The notes beneath the pieces are model-generated. The model saw only the letters and a list, made by a program, of their open reading frames with translations, had not been told where the DNA came from and made no database searches. Position numbers and translations under genes: made by a program. DNA of 53,289 nt from Symbiodinium natans (taxonomy: Eukaryota; Sar; Dinophyceae; Suessiales; Symbiodiniaceae), in NCBI GenBank assembly GCA_905221605.1, contig CAJNDS010002674.1, forward strand, positions 266,501-319,789, in the 5' to 3' direction. Below, one piece after another: positions 40,583 through 52,290 of this stretch. Each line of letters starts with the position of its first letter. The stretch's first letter is position 1.

Positions 40583-42928
40583 CAAAACAAGGGATCTAAG
40601 GGCAGCTTCACGGCTAGTAGTCATGGTGGCAGCATTGGAGATGCTGAAAAAAGCAGCGTCTCCAAGCTGATCGCAACACAGTTTCGTTTCACAGAGGCGA
40701 CCGCCTGCCGAGCAGGAGTTCCACCGCCGAATCCCAGCGCTCGTTGATAATTAGCCCTTAGCCTTCTTGCTAGTGAGGCCACTCGATTTTCGAGAAGGAT
40801 TTTCGCGAAGCAATGCAAGGGATAGCGCCTGATAGCGCCATTGCTTGTGGAACAAAAGAAGTGCTCACGCCAGAGGTCAGTTCAATTGCAATCCAGCTTG
40901 TGACGTGGAATTCTGAAAGTTGCTGGGCCATGGGGGCCTTCCAACCGGTGCATGTGAGTGCTCAGGCTGAAGCAACGCCGATGGTGAGAGTGGCCAGTAG
41001 CAATGCTTCCGAAGAATCCGCCATCAGCCATCGCCTTTTTCGTTCAGTTTCGAGCTTGGGTGGGCATGTCCGATACTGTCCGATCCACGTTTTTCTGTGC
41101 CATGCGGACATTGACTCTTCAGTGCACAGAATTTTGCCTCGACAGCTCTTCGGCTGAGCTCTGAGCAGCAGCTAGGCTCTTGTTACAGGCTCTTGCAACA
41201 GAAAAAGCTTCGGCCTTGTTGCTTTCAAGTTCTCCGATGGCAGGTCGTGAATTGTTACATGAGGCTGCTGCAGGCTCGTGGCATAGCTGTATTGGCTGTA
41301 TATGGGCTGTATCATGCAGTATAGCTACAGATCAGCACTTGTCGACATGAATCGTGGACATGCCGGCAAGGAGCATGGCCAAAACAAAGTTTGGTGCCCG
41401 AATACCTTCTTCTGGAACAAGCTGGAGGCGAGACAGTCTCGACAAACGGCTGCATCGCGCCATGTGGTTCTACGTCACACCCGCTCGTATGCACCAGCAG
41501 CCTGACATACTCTGTCGTTGTGACTTTGCGAAACTGCCTGCTAGATGCCTTTAGGCAGATCATCATACTACTAGCACCCTCTTGCGCGCCCGTTCGGCGT
41601 AACTTGAACGAACCATGTCGCAGAGGTTGGTGGCCATGCCGCTGTTCAGCGGTGGACCAGGCTTGTGATGATTGCAAGACTTTAGTGTTCTCCCACTGCG
41701 GTTTGACGGACAACTCGTTCATGCATGCGATTCATGGTGCGCTGCTGATGTGTTCAAGCCGAAATGCGAAACCGTACCGCAAACGATGTCCTTGTTCTTG
41801 CCACCGGCCATGCGACTGCTCTTCTTGGTTGCACTCGGTGCTGGGCAGCAAGACCAAGGCTTTGAAGGCTGGGAATCTGTTTCTTGAGTTTCGCTTGTGC
41901 CGCGTGTCGGCCGGGGATGTGTTGAGTTTGGCATGCTCGGTTTCATGTTGGCGCCTTGCCCTTTGGTTTCAATCACTGGCTCTTCAACCCAACTGGCAAG
42001 CAATCTTCTTGCCATGGCTTTTCAGACCCGGCAACGGCCACCGACATCAAGGGGAGACCAGCGGAGACAAGGGGCCCGGCGAAGGGAGAAAAAGCAAAAC
42101 AAGCGGAGACAAGCAGTCCAGGAACCCGGCCCACAAGGCCACCCACACGGAGACAAAGGCAGCCCAGGAACCCGGCTGGAGCATCCGCCTTGTAAATCTG
42201 CAGTGGCCTTCTGCCTCCATGTCGCTTTGCTTTCGCTTCGGTTACTTGAATTTATTGGGATTGGATCCCCTCCCAACCATTTCCCAGCAGAGCTGCGGCA
42301 GTGCCACTAGTCACTAGTTGCGGTGATTGCAGGTCTTCGAGTATCCGGAGTGAAGTGCGTTGGGTGAGTTTTGAGCCTATTTCCTGGAACCATGATTCCA
42401 AAGCTATATCCTAGGACGAGTAGGTTCTGCTACATGAAGCCATTCGAAGTAAAGCGAGTGAGCGCGCACGAGAGGGCGAACTGTAGCAGGCTGCAAAAGG
42501 TTTTAAGCGGGGGGAGACGAAATGACAAGAGAGAGTGAGAGCGCCCTGCTTTCCACAATGGGCTCCAGAGCTGGACGCAGCTGCGAGAGCCCTCATAGCC
42601 CAAAAGGTGCGGTACATGAGGGCAGCCAGATTGAGTGGGGTGAGATTTGACGACTGAAAAGTCCAGGGTAGGCATGGTAGGCCCCAGGAGTTTTAGGACA
42701 TTGAAGCGACATTCAAGTTGTCGTTGTCTCGGCCTCAAGAAGGCGCTGCGTGCTGTGCGTGCTGTGGTGTGCTGCAGGGGACTCGCACAAGGCCCAACTC
42801 CAAGCACAGATTCACCACTGAGAGATGTGGATAGCTGGTGACTGGACAAACAATATATACACAGAAAAGCAAACAATGGATCACACACAAGAAGCAGCAT
42901 AGACGCAACCAGTCTCACTGCTGGTGAA
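40583..42928. other. Stretch with a long open frame of doubtful status
   Basis: A + frame is open for 308 codons at 41391-42317, but it has no ATG near its beginning, its first half is Cys/Ser-rich and its second half Gly/Lys/Ser-rich (GETSGDKGPGEGRKSKTSGD), and no motif was recognised. 40858-40920 (KEVLTPEVSSIAIQLVTW) and 41181-41290 (ALATEKASALLLSSSPMAGR) on + look like exons in other frames. 42430-42928 is open on - but is probably a shadow. Confidence 0.3.
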
Positions 42929-43889
42929 ATGGTTGTTGCCGCTCTTCGCCATGTGGCTCCTGCTGGATCCTGGTTTGGGCCAAACTTCGATCGTTTGGCC
43001 GCGGATTTCTGCAGAGCTGGGCACCGGAAGCTCATGATCGTCACTGATTTTGACCAGACCCTGACCAGCTATGTCGGGAGCGACGGCTTGCCAGGCAGCT
43101 TTATCAAGCAAGTTTAGAATGCTTCCTGTTTGAGTTGTCCCGGCACATTCGCTAGTGCAAGGCGAGCAGTGCCACGAGATTGTGATGAAGCACCTCGACA
43201 CCACATCTTTTCCACAAGTAGCACAAGTTTTCCGAGAATTGAAGGCATGGGAAAGGCTGACAGAAGCCGAGCGCATGGCCAAGTGTGGCCAAGATCCCGT
43301 GCAAAGAGCTAATGCTACCAGGAATTGGTTCAAGTCCTTCCATGAGGTATCCTCGCAACACAGGCTTTCGAAATCTGCCACACAGTGCTTGCAGAAAAGT
43401 AATGTGCGCACACGGCAGAATCTAAGTACCACCTTTGAGTGGATCAGCAGATGGAGCGTGCCACTCTTTGTGATTTCTGCTGGGATTCGTGAGCTGCTGC
43501 TGCCCATCCTTCAAGTGTCAGCAGCCGAGCTACCTTCTCACGCCTGCCTGTTGGCCAACAGCCTCGATGAGTCAGATGTCAGCGTCACATCTCGCAGCAA
43601 AGCCGAAGGGTTTGCAAAGATTGCGGAGTTTCCAAGACTTGCGGCAGAGAAGACGCACGTGCTACTTCTTGGCGACAAGCCTTCGGATTGTGCACCACTG
43701 CATGGCCTGTCGTCCGAGCTTGTAGCTTTAAAGGTGGCATTCCTCCATCAACCTTCGGAGGAAATGCTAGCGGAATACTCAGAGCACTTTGATGTTTTGC
43801 TGGTGGGGGATCCATCAATGGACTTTGTGAATGCTTTTCTGGATTTGGTGAGCGGGCAAGGTGTTACAGCCAACTCTCCTCGTCTTTGA
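42929..43889 (+). CDS. Pyrimidine 5'-nucleotidase (UMPH-1/NT5C3 family, HAD fold), two exons, 303 aa
   Basis: Cytosolic nucleotidase that dephosphorylates pyrimidine nucleoside monophosphates such as UMP and CMP, in nucleotide salvage. Exon 1 is 42929-43112 and exon 2 is 43162-43889; joined they give 303 residues, close to the family's usual 290-300. Motif I is VTDFDQTLTSY with nucleophile Asp40 and acid/base Asp42. Further family blocks: VPLFVISAGIRELLLPIL (motif II Ser in SAG), LPSHACLLANSL, THVLLLGDKPSDC (motif IV acidic pair) and FDVLLVGDPSMDFVNAFLDL near the end. The start is the ATG at 42929; the frame is open a little further upstream. The 49-base intron (43113-43161) is flanked by CAAG on both sides, so its exact borders are ambiguous and no placement gives a GT-AG intron. 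Family assignment is firm. Confidence 0.9.
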
Positions 43890-44925
43890 TCAGAGGAATC
43901 ACGTGCCGTCGGCCTTTTTGAAAAAGGGAAATTCCAGCATCTTTACATCTTCCAGCTCCATTCCCTTTGCATCCATGGACAGTAGACCCACCGGCGCTCC
44001 TTCGCAAGTTGTCCAAAGTTCCACCGACGGTAGGCAAGATAGCAGTGAATCACAATTGCGTGATGCGCACTGCGAGCAGCCGCACGGGAGCCTCCAGTGG
44101 AACTTGTGAGGAGATGCAAGAAGCATAGTGATGTTCTAGCACTACAGTCCGGCAGGTGAGACACAGCTCCTCCAGCTATCGCTGAGCACACAACCCAGGG
44201 CCTCCACTGCCTCTCCGCCGCCACTCTTTGGCACTTAAGGGGTTCCGGCGGGGGCCCTTTGCTCTATAATCTATAATTGTTTGCCATTGTTGGACACTTT
44301 CACCCAAGTCTGGTACAGTACGCTAAGAACTTTAGTTCCTAGTAATTGCTGGGGCTCTGGCTATGCATAGTGGGTCTTCTTCTTAGCGGGGATCGCGGAC
44401 AGGTTGATATGGCTGGGGTACAGATCCCACCTGAAACCCACTAGCGTGCGTCTTCAATGGACGTTGAATCCCTGCAGTCCTTGCCTTACCGAGCCTGGAA
44501 GTATGCACGGAAAGAACGGGAATAGCAACACGAGCACTGCAGCAGCAATATCGCAATGAGAGCATGAAAGAAGCACCAGGACTTCATCGCTCATGGTGAT
44601 GATGGTTGGGCTATTGGCAGAAATGAAGAAACCTGCTCTCGTGCTCCGCAAAGGTGATTAGTGCTCAGGAAGAAGAGTTGCAAGAAACCATGTTCAAGAA
44701 TCGAAACCGTTCAATGATTATGTTCAGTCTGTGGATGAGTGGCTTGGCTTAGAAACCATTTTCAAAAATCGGAACCGTTCAATGAGTACTGTACTTGGCG
44801 AGTGATGGAGCGGCTTAGCTGGAGGGTATACAGATGTATACAGCATATTGCCGGCCTTGAAAGGATGGAGCAGCCGCTTCGGAGAATAGAACTTCTCATC
44901 GGCTCATGCTTCGCGACGGTCTAAG
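43890..44925. other. Intergenic stretch; contains a tandem duplication
   Basis: No coding segment supported. 44684-44820 holds two imperfect copies of a 68-base unit. Confidence 0.4.
44684..44820. repeat. Imperfect 68-base tandem duplication
   Basis: GAAACCATGTTCAAGAATCG at 44684 is repeated as GAAACCATTTTCAAAAATCG at 44752, with the following ACCGTTCAATGA and a later TGAGTGG/TGATGG...GGCTTAG also shared. Copies differ at several positions. Confidence 0.75.
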
Positions 44926-47615
44926 GCGCGATCTGGTGCTTGCACACATACCATACAATTTTGGCCACACGGTCGAAGAGGCGCGGAGACTAAAGTGCGA
45001 TCTTGGAGACTCCAAGTACCAGCGGCTGTCCTTGTCTTTCACGGCTTCACGTCCAACCGTCAATGTCAGCTCAGGTGGCCTTTGCGGGCAGCGGCGACAT
45101 GTACCGCTACATTGTTGCGCAGGGCATTGTTGATACTGCGAACCCCTGGAGTGCAAAGCAGGATTTTTTTATTTTGAAGAAGACTTTGATTTTGCATGGC
45201 TTGGCGCGCGAGTTGCTTAGATGCCCTAGCCTCTTGTGACTCTTGTCCACCCTGGCTTCTAGCCATCAACGTTCACATAAACGAAGGATCCTACCAGAGG
45301 ACATGCAGTTCGAAATGCTCAAGGCTCGAAAGGATGAGCATGGCAAGTTCAGCAATCTCATCTAGCAGCTGCATCATTGAGGCCACCATGCAGCCAGAAG
45401 GTGAGATCTGGGGACATCTCAACCCATATCTGCATCTCAAATCCAATGTGACAGGCCCGCAATGTTTGCAACTGCTGTCGGCAAATGGTACATGAAACCC
45501 CGAAGAAGGTGAGCTGTGTTCCAAATTCGCGCGGATGCAATCTGTTCGTGGTGTGGAAAAGTTTGACATGCGGTCACTGTCGAGCCGTGCTCGCATGCAT
45601 CAATTATGTGTGCACACGCATGGCATGTAGATGGAGCACGGGGCGTACCCGCCCGTGCAGTTTGAGGCGCTTTCCGGGTTGAGAACATGTTGTTTTGATG
45701 CTGAGGCGTCTTGACCACTTTTTTGTTGCGGTGTCTGCTGGTTTCTTCGGGCTCTTGCTGTTTTCCTCATGTAGTACCACTGCGTGCGAGTGGCCAGAGC
45801 ATCCACATATCCTGTTGCCAAAGGAGCTAGGCGATTCAGTTCGGTTCTTAGACGCGCTTGATCCCTCTTTTTGGGGGTGGAACTTTACATCCAGCATGTC
45901 ATTAATTTTAGCGCTACGCGACCCGCCTCGGCCTGGGCCAGCGCAGCTCCCTCGGCATGTGGAGAAAGCCCAGGACATGCCAAATCGGGTGAGGGGGTAG
46001 TCGGAAGGGCACAGTCCCCACAAACGAGCAAGAGTGAAAGACGTCGGAACCTGTTGGCGAGGGCGGGTACCCATGTCAGCCAAAGTGGCAAATGAGAGGG
46101 ATTAGAGGTGGGAGGAGTCCCAGGCCGGCTGGGGGTGGGGCCCTGTAACCCAGGCCCAAACTGCCCCCTGGTCCTGATGCACCGTCGGCTTCCGCACACG
46201 TGTTGCCCAGGGAGGGTACCCATTTCTGCCAAGAAAGTGGCCAAAGAGGGGCGCGCAAGTGGTCATTGGGGAGGGAATCAGAGGTGGGGTGCCTGCTTTG
46301 CGCCACCCATACACCTACGGCGGATTTTCCCTTGTTGCTGGGTACTTCCCACATTGGCTATAGAACCTGGCATAGCATACACGACAGTGGAGGTTGTCCG
46401 TTGTACTTCACCCCCGGGCATCTTGACTGCAGGTTCGAAGCACCTTTTTCTATGACTTTTCTATGCGTGAAGTGTGCACGACCTCATGCCAGTAGCATCA
46501 CCCTTCAATGTGCGTAGTTGCTAGCAAAAGGAAGCACTGGCCAGAAGAGATTGCCAAGTGGTACTTTGCAGAGAAGAAGATTTTTGGTATGCTGCGAGAC
46601 CCCTATGAGCGTTTGGTGGCTTTCTTTCGAGGAAATTATCCCGGATACGGAGGCAATTACCCGGAGGAACAAAGAACTTGCGATGTGGACGCTGCTGTGA
46701 GAAAGATGATGCTTCGATACATGGCAGGGGACATCTATGCCGAAGGATGCACTTTCCTTCCTCAAGCAGAGTACTTCGATGCACCATTTGGTATCACTCT
46801 GGCAGTCGACAATCGCTGGTTTCCTGATTCTGCAAACGATCTACTGGCCGAACACGGATACACAAACATACATGTTGCCACTGCCGCTCGGCTCGTGTTG
46901 TTTGGGGAACAAGACCCACAGTGTCCCACAACATCCGGTGAGGGTGCCGCGAGGCTAGCAATTCTCATATGTGTCCTGTTTTCTGTCATAGTCATTGATT
47001 CATACTGATTCGGTCTGGTTCGGTTTCTGATTTACACGAAGTCAAACTTCCAGTGCTTTGTTTTGCAGCTCAGCAAGTTGCATTTGTTGACAACAGCCGT
47101 TCATTGTTCGCCTGTTGTCGCAAGCTCCACTCAAAACATACACTGTGTTTAGGTCCTACAATAACAGGTCAAGGTTAAGAGCTTTCGAAATTGAGGAGGA
47201 TATTCTGCACGTGGAAGGCTGCAACGAGGCGTTCGTGGCACTATCAGAATCATGCTATGCCATGGTGTCTCCCTTGTCTTCTGCAGACTTAGCAATGTCA
47301 TCTCTGAGCAGGTGTGGGCAGGCGATCTCAGCTGCGAAACGAGAGAGCTTGTGAGACAGGCAGGTGGCGGTGAAACAGCGACATGGACTTTCAAGCAGAG
47401 TGCCTGAGCTGTGGAACCCAAAAGTACACCACGTGCATGCGCAGCAACACGAATGCACATGAATAATGCGCCAGGTCTATGCACGGGACTTCGATCTGCT
47501 GTGCAAGTTCTTCGGGCATTGCGATCACTATGAGAACGTTTGCCTGCAGAATGTTCCCCACATGTGCCCAAGAAATATGTCTGAGAAGTTGGAAACGGCT
47601 ACCCGTTGCACATAA
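44926..47615 (+). CDS. Sulfotransferase-like protein, multi-exon
   Basis: Predicted PAPS-dependent sulfotransferase, probably Golgi or secretory, transferring sulfate to a carbohydrate or small molecule. Exons: about 44926-45000 (DLVLAHIPYNFGHTVEEA, position of the 5'-phosphosulfate loop), possibly about 45070-45180 (VAFAGSGDMYRYIVAQGIVD), 46364-46417 (TWHSIHDSGGCPLYFTPG), 46531-about 46880 (KHWPEEIAKWYF, KIFGMLRDPYERLVAFFRGN as the 3'-phosphate-binding region, then GCTFLPQAEYF and VDNRWFPDSANDLLAEHGY), about 47199-47240 (DILHVEGCNEA), about 47313-47359 (DLSCETRELVRQ) and 47475-47615 (VYARDFDLLCKFFGHCDHYE to TAA). GC-AG introns at 46418-46530 and 47360-47474 restore TPGKHWPEE and ELVRQVYARDFD. 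In the 5' loop the usual Lys of HIPK is Tyr here, which could impair PAPS binding or mark a divergent subfamily. The N-terminal half is only partly resolved. Confidence 0.75.
46035..46300. repeat. Imperfect duplication inside a sulfotransferase intron
   Basis: GCGGGTACCCATGTCAGCCA then AGTGGCAAATGAGAGGGATTAGAGGTGGG (about 46060-46112) recurs, altered and expanded, as GAGGGTACCCATTTCTGCCA then AGTGGCCAAAGAGG...GGGAATCAGAGGTGGGG (about 46213-46299). A short related GACCC(G/A)CCTCGGCCTGG word occurs at 45920 and at 32858, suggesting a dispersed repeat. Confidence 0.6.
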
Positions 47616-47741
47616 GCACACCCATGTTCGGGTAATGCAGATAAACGAATGTTCCCTGTCCAACAAAGTATGTCTGAGAAGTTGGAAACGGCTCGCCATT
47701 GTACATAAGCTCAGCGGATGTTCGAGTAATGCAGATGTCCG
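47548..47741 (+). repeat. 93-base tandem duplication of the sulfotransferase 3' end
   Basis: TATGTCTGAGAAGTTGGAAA at 47576 (the last codons of the sulfotransferase frame and its TAA) is repeated at 47669, 93 bases later, including the following ACGGCT, a TTG(C/T)ACATAAGC and the ATGTTCG(G/A)GTAATGCAGAT that ends each copy. The left part (GAATGTTCCC) is also shared. 93 is a multiple of three, but the stop codon lies inside the unit, so the second copy is in the 3' untranslated region. Confidence 0.85.
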
Positions 47742-47990
47742 TTTGAGACGAGAGTCCTTGATGCGAGAAAATGCAGCTTGCACTGCAAGGCTTCCTGGCT
47801 AAGAGGTTTCTGAGTGTTTCTAATCATTTCCTCGGGCGACTGGAGAGGAGTGAAATTTGAAAGGCATAATGCACGGATTGTTGGGGTGCGTGGTATGAAG
47901 CGTCCGTCACACCATGCTGAAGCTGCTCACACGCTTGATTTTTAGCCATAGAAGTTGCAGCGCTTCGGGGCTTGTGCAAAGTGATCATAC

Positions 47991-48383
47991 GTGGTGAAAT
48001 GCTCGAGCTATAGCCATGCCATAGCCTCGAGCTTGACTTTGCTGTCCAGGCGCGCTGCCATCAACGTTCCGGAGCTGCGGGCCATTCTCGTGCCGCTTCA
48101 CCTGGAAGGCAACGTCACACATGTGCAGTTTTGCATTGACCAAGCATTCTGCGGATTGAAGGTTGCCACTGGTCGCAAAATGCTCAGACTTTTTCTTTTG
48201 CATGATGGTCAGCGTGTGGCAACAAAGACGCATGGCGTGGCATTGCGCAGTACGCAGCGAGGCTGGCGATGGTTCATATCCCAAGGCCATCAAAGTCATG
48301 CACAGAATCCACCGAATTGCGAGCTAGGCTTAGGCCAAGCCACCGCTCAGCCTTGTGCGGGATCTCCGGTGTGCTGTCCCTAG
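47991..48383 (+). CDS. Possible exon of unknown protein
   Basis: The + frame is open for 130 codons and contains RAAINVPELRAILVPLHLEG then NVTHVQFCIDQAFCGLKVAT and MLRLFLLHDGQRVATKTHGV, which look like folded protein. No motif. There is no ATG at its start and it overlaps an open frame on the other strand. Confidence 0.3.
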   Translation: MVKCSSYSHAIASSLTLLSRRAAINVPELRAILVPLHLEGNVTHVQFCIDQAFCGLKVATGRKMLRLFLLHDGQRVATKTHGVALRSTQRGWRWFISQGHQSHAQNPPNCELGLGQATAQPCAGSPVCCP

Positions 48384-50759
48384 ATGTCGAGGGGAGGGGG
48401 ACGGGGAGGATGTGGACGGGGCAGGGGGGCGCAAAACGGTGAGGGCCGTGCACGGGGGGGAGTTGACAGGTACAAGGGCGAGGGAGCGCGATAATCACAG
48501 ACCGAGTTGACGTGGAGGGCGCGGGAGAGGTGGGACAAGGGGCGGGGAGCGTGATATTCGATTGACGGGGCACAGGAAATCTGCACATGGCATGGCCGTT
48601 TGTCCATGTTTCCCTTTGAAATTGTAAACGCTTGCGCGCGCCGCCTCGGCAGCCGGGCCGGCCCCAGGACAGGAAAGGTTGTGGGGTTAAGGGGGGGGGG
48701 GTGGTTGGGGGGCGGGGGGGGGTTGGGTGGGACGGAGGGGGCTTTTTGTGCGTTTTGAGGCGCTCCCCCTGTAAGAGCCGCCGGGGGGCTCCCACAGGGG
48801 GGGGGGGTGGCGTCACCAAATTTTTCATGGGGGGAAGGGTGGGTTAGGGGGAAGCCCGATCCGGGTCTGCTTGTTCCAGACGCTTCTCGGCAGGAAGCCG
48901 AGGCGAATTAGAGGCTTTGCCGCCAGCTTTCACCACAACCTGTGGCTGCCGCATGCTGCGGCCCGCAGGTCAGCATGCAACAGGCCGCGGGCGCCTTTTT
49001 TTGCGACATGGGGTTTGTAACAAGTCCGTTCTCTTTGGGACAAGCCTCTAAGGAGGCCTCCAAGGTGGGTCTGCGACACACGTGCGTAAAAGAAAGAAGC
49101 GGGGCACCGCGACATGCCCTTACTTTGAGTTACATGCCAAGCGCAAATTCTGGACTACAAGCTCCACATCACGAGCACTCCAAGCGCTCTCGTGATGATG
49201 ACATACCATGACAGAATGCCCCAGGGCTTATCTTTGCATGTGTTATGGCGAGAGCGTTTGTATCTAGAGGTGCTGCAACAGGAGTCAACTCAACTTAAAA
49301 GCTGCACGACCAATCGGAACACTTTTTTATTATTGTGACGCGGGCAAAAAATGTAACGATAACAAGATGCATGAAATCTACTGAGCGCCGCGAACTGCGC
49401 GCCCTTAGAAGTCTGTTTTATGTGCATGTTGAGTTTGGCAGGCTTGGGTGCATGCGTATTATTCTAAGGGATCGCTGCTGTGTTTGGGTCAAGCAAGCTG
49501 TGAGCCAAATCGGCAGCAGCTAACATTTGACCCACCCTCCCTTCCCTTGTTGGTGACTCGGCCTCCGGTGGGGTCCCCCAGTCATCCAAGGATGGCGCAG
49601 AGTCTGCGACGCGGCTAGGTAGTTTTTCCTGCCCTTGTCAGCCCTCGGAGTGACCGAGGGGCTGGGTTGGGTGGGTGTGTCCCAACCTGGGCAGGTTGCA
49701 CCTGCTGACACCGTGGAGTCGGTGCAGGTGTATATGCCTAGCGGTATAAACCCAAAGCATATCTCGCAGGGCGAGTTGTGGATCATGAGGCGATGCGGGA
49801 GGAGAAAAGGGGGAAGTCGCCATGAATGCTGAATAGCCAGTCAGTACTGATAGCGTCGCTGGAATGAAAGTTAGTGCACGAAGACTCACCAATTTTGGGA
49901 TTTTGAGGGGGCCCTACAAATATTATATTATGTGCCCTCCATGAAAGATCAAAAAGGCAAATAACCATAAGATTTCAAGAAAATGCCGATACAAAAGTCG
50001 TAGATTCTGAAATCTCCATTTTTCTACAGTTTATAAAGGTTCACGGGCCATGTTTAGTTGTTGGGGCTTTGGGGCGTTCATTTCATGCGCTCACTCCGTT
50101 CGCTGGATCGTTGCATTCGCACATTTAGTATGATTGAGGACCCTTGTGCCGGCGCAAGAAAAGAATACAATATTGCCCGGTGGTAAGCAGTATAATCATT
50201 GTATTTGTAAAGGTCTCTTTTATATGAATATCTTGAGAACGGAGCCCTTTGCTCGTGCACTTTTGATCTAATTACTGTCAGTTGAAGAGACCTTCGACAT
50301 GAAGGCCTTTGAACAATGAAATGGAAATCTCTTTGTCGCTCCGTTCATTCTTCAGGCACGCTTCGATCTTCGTTTCTTTCTTGTTGCTTCCTTTCTAGCT
50401 TTGTTCTCTCACCTTTTTACTTTTTACAAATGCCGTCCACTTCGAAGCAAGCTTACGGAATGAATCGCTAATAGAATTTGCAAGTGCCAAACCCACGGTT
50501 ATTTTGCAAGGCATGAGCAACGTTTATATATAATGGTTTCTGCGGAGCGATGGAAAGGATTCCTGGATCACAATTTTATTCCGTTTCCTTTCGTATAACC
50601 CTCTTTATCTTTAATTACCACACTGGTAAGCACAGCGACTGGCTGGCGAAAGGACCCTCACCCAGCTTCTGAACAGCTGTGACGGCATGACTGCCTGACC
50701 TGTATCTTCTTGAACCAGTCTGCCGGCTACCGGCCTAGTAGCAGCTGAGTTAGGTCAAG
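48384..50759. other. G-rich then AT-rich stretch without assigned gene
   Basis: 48384-48850 is extremely G-rich on + with runs of up to ten G; the long - strand frame over it (Pro-rich) is a composition artefact. 48930-49211 is open on + (QQAAGAFFCDMGFVTSPFSL) and might be an exon. 49520-49900 has G/T-rich repeated words. 49870-50640 is AT-rich and shows no coding segment. Confidence 0.4.
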
Positions 50760-52290
50760 GTCCTACCCGTGCTGAAGCATTCGCGACAGCAGAAGCTACA
50801 GAGTCCCGCCGCCAATCAAAAGATGCGTTGGATGTGGTGCATGCGTTTCGAACCTTGGACCGAGAACTTTTTTTGGCAAGAACTTTAAGATGGCACTTGG
50901 AAACCATCCGAACCTTCGTGACGGTGTGTTTTTCTGGTTCAGCTTTTAAGTACTTTTTTCGCCAGGTCACCAGCACTTGTTTGTGTTGGTCGCTCTTGTG
51001 AAGTCAGAGCGAATGCTCCTTGAGCTGACATATCGAACAAGCTTGTCAGGCACATCTTCTTTTACTTCGACTCCTTGAGCTTACCTGTTCCGGATCTGTT
51101 GCAGCAAAGGCAGGGGCAGAGTTTGTTCTATGTACCCCGTCGATCCAGCAGCACGTCAAGCAGCCTGCATTCGCACCAGCTGGCCAGACTAACGGAGTTC
51201 ATGTCGGCAGAGGTTGCAGATTATCAAGGACCGGCTTCATGTGCGCTGGCAGATCCTGATAGCAGCTGTGGTCCTGGAAATGCTCGATCAGTACTCTGCG
51301 CTGCCCCATCGATTTGATGAAGACGTTTGCTTGCCTCGTCCAACCGCCCTTAACAGGTGACTGGAAGCTGCACGTGGATAGCAGCTTGCCGCGGAGGGCT
51401 CAGCATGTCTGCGATTTGTCGGAATGAAATGCAGAACGGGCAGTGATGGACTGGCCAAGGCAACAGGAAAATTGGTCGGACTGCGGCATCTTCATGCTAA
51501 TGTATGCTGAGTGCATTGTCATGGACTTGCCGTTTAGCCTCGTTCTTAGAGGCGGCATTACGATGCATCAGTGAAGGCCCAACATCCAAGAATGGCCTGA
51601 CTACAGCAACTGTTCTCTTAGGATTTGACACATCTGTTTCTGTCATTGAGGACAAGGTGGGGCCGTTTGCAACCCGATGCTTTGAAGTGGCGTAGTTTCC
51701 CGAAGCCTGTCGCTGCAGCGCATCTCCATCGCGCTGGCGATCCTGGAGGGCAACCTCAGTGCACAAGTGTTCGAAAGTGTTGCCGGCGGTGGGGTAAAAG
51801 ACAAAGCGACGCGAAACATGTAGGCTCAGAAGCTTGGGTTGGTATAGGCGAAAAATGTATTCGGCCTCTGTGTTGCGTCACCGGTTGCAATAGCCGCAGG
51901 GCCGCAGCCTTCTTTGGCGTTAATGTGCCCTAGCATCCCTTCATAATCCCTGAAAGTACGAAAGCTCCAAAGCATCTGCGAAGATGCATCGGACAAGAAA
52001 GGTTTGTAGAATGATGCGCCAGGCATGCGCTAGTGGTTAGTTGACCATTTTCGTTTTTGCCAGCAAATGCATGGAGGAGCTGCGGACCACAAGGGTCGCA
52101 AGGCCAACTGCTTCAGATACCGGACGCCCAACCCGCCCAAGCTGGTTTCAAACCTTCGCCCTCTCTTGCCTTACTTTGCAGATTCCCAGTGGAACAAGTC
52201 TGCGCTGGTGGTTTTTCCTGAGGCTTCATCATGTTTCATGCTTTGCTGCTGCGATCAGACCAGGTATCCAATTCTGCCTGGATTAGTGTG
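50760..52290 (+). CDS. Unrecognised multi-exon gene, probably a membrane protein
   Basis: Exon 50760-50965 reads TRAEAFATAEATESRRQSKD, ALDVVHAFRTLDRELFLART, LRWHLETIRTFVTVCF and FKYFFRQ, ending at a GT donor after CAG; the last third is hydrophobic. Exon 51220-51356 starts after TTGCAG and reads IIKDRLHVRWQILIAAVVLE then MLDQYSALPHRFDEDVCLPR, ending at AACAG|GT. Further pieces: about 51624-51656 (FDTSVSVIEDK, GT donor), 51718-51795 (RISIALAILEGNLSAQVFES, then a GT donor) and 52063-about 52240 (ADHKGRKANCFRYRTPNPPK, LVSNLRPLLPYFADSQWNKS). Phases between the pieces were not all verified. One hydrophobic helix per early exon suggests membrane association. Family not recognised; the 3' end is not defined. 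Confidence 0.5.

Noticed and set aside
42430-43044. 204-codon - strand open frame
   Set aside because: Its first part is the complement of exon 1 of the 5'-nucleotidase; no family features.
48274-48828. Pro-rich 184-codon - strand protein
   Set aside because: Composition artefact of the G-rich + strand.
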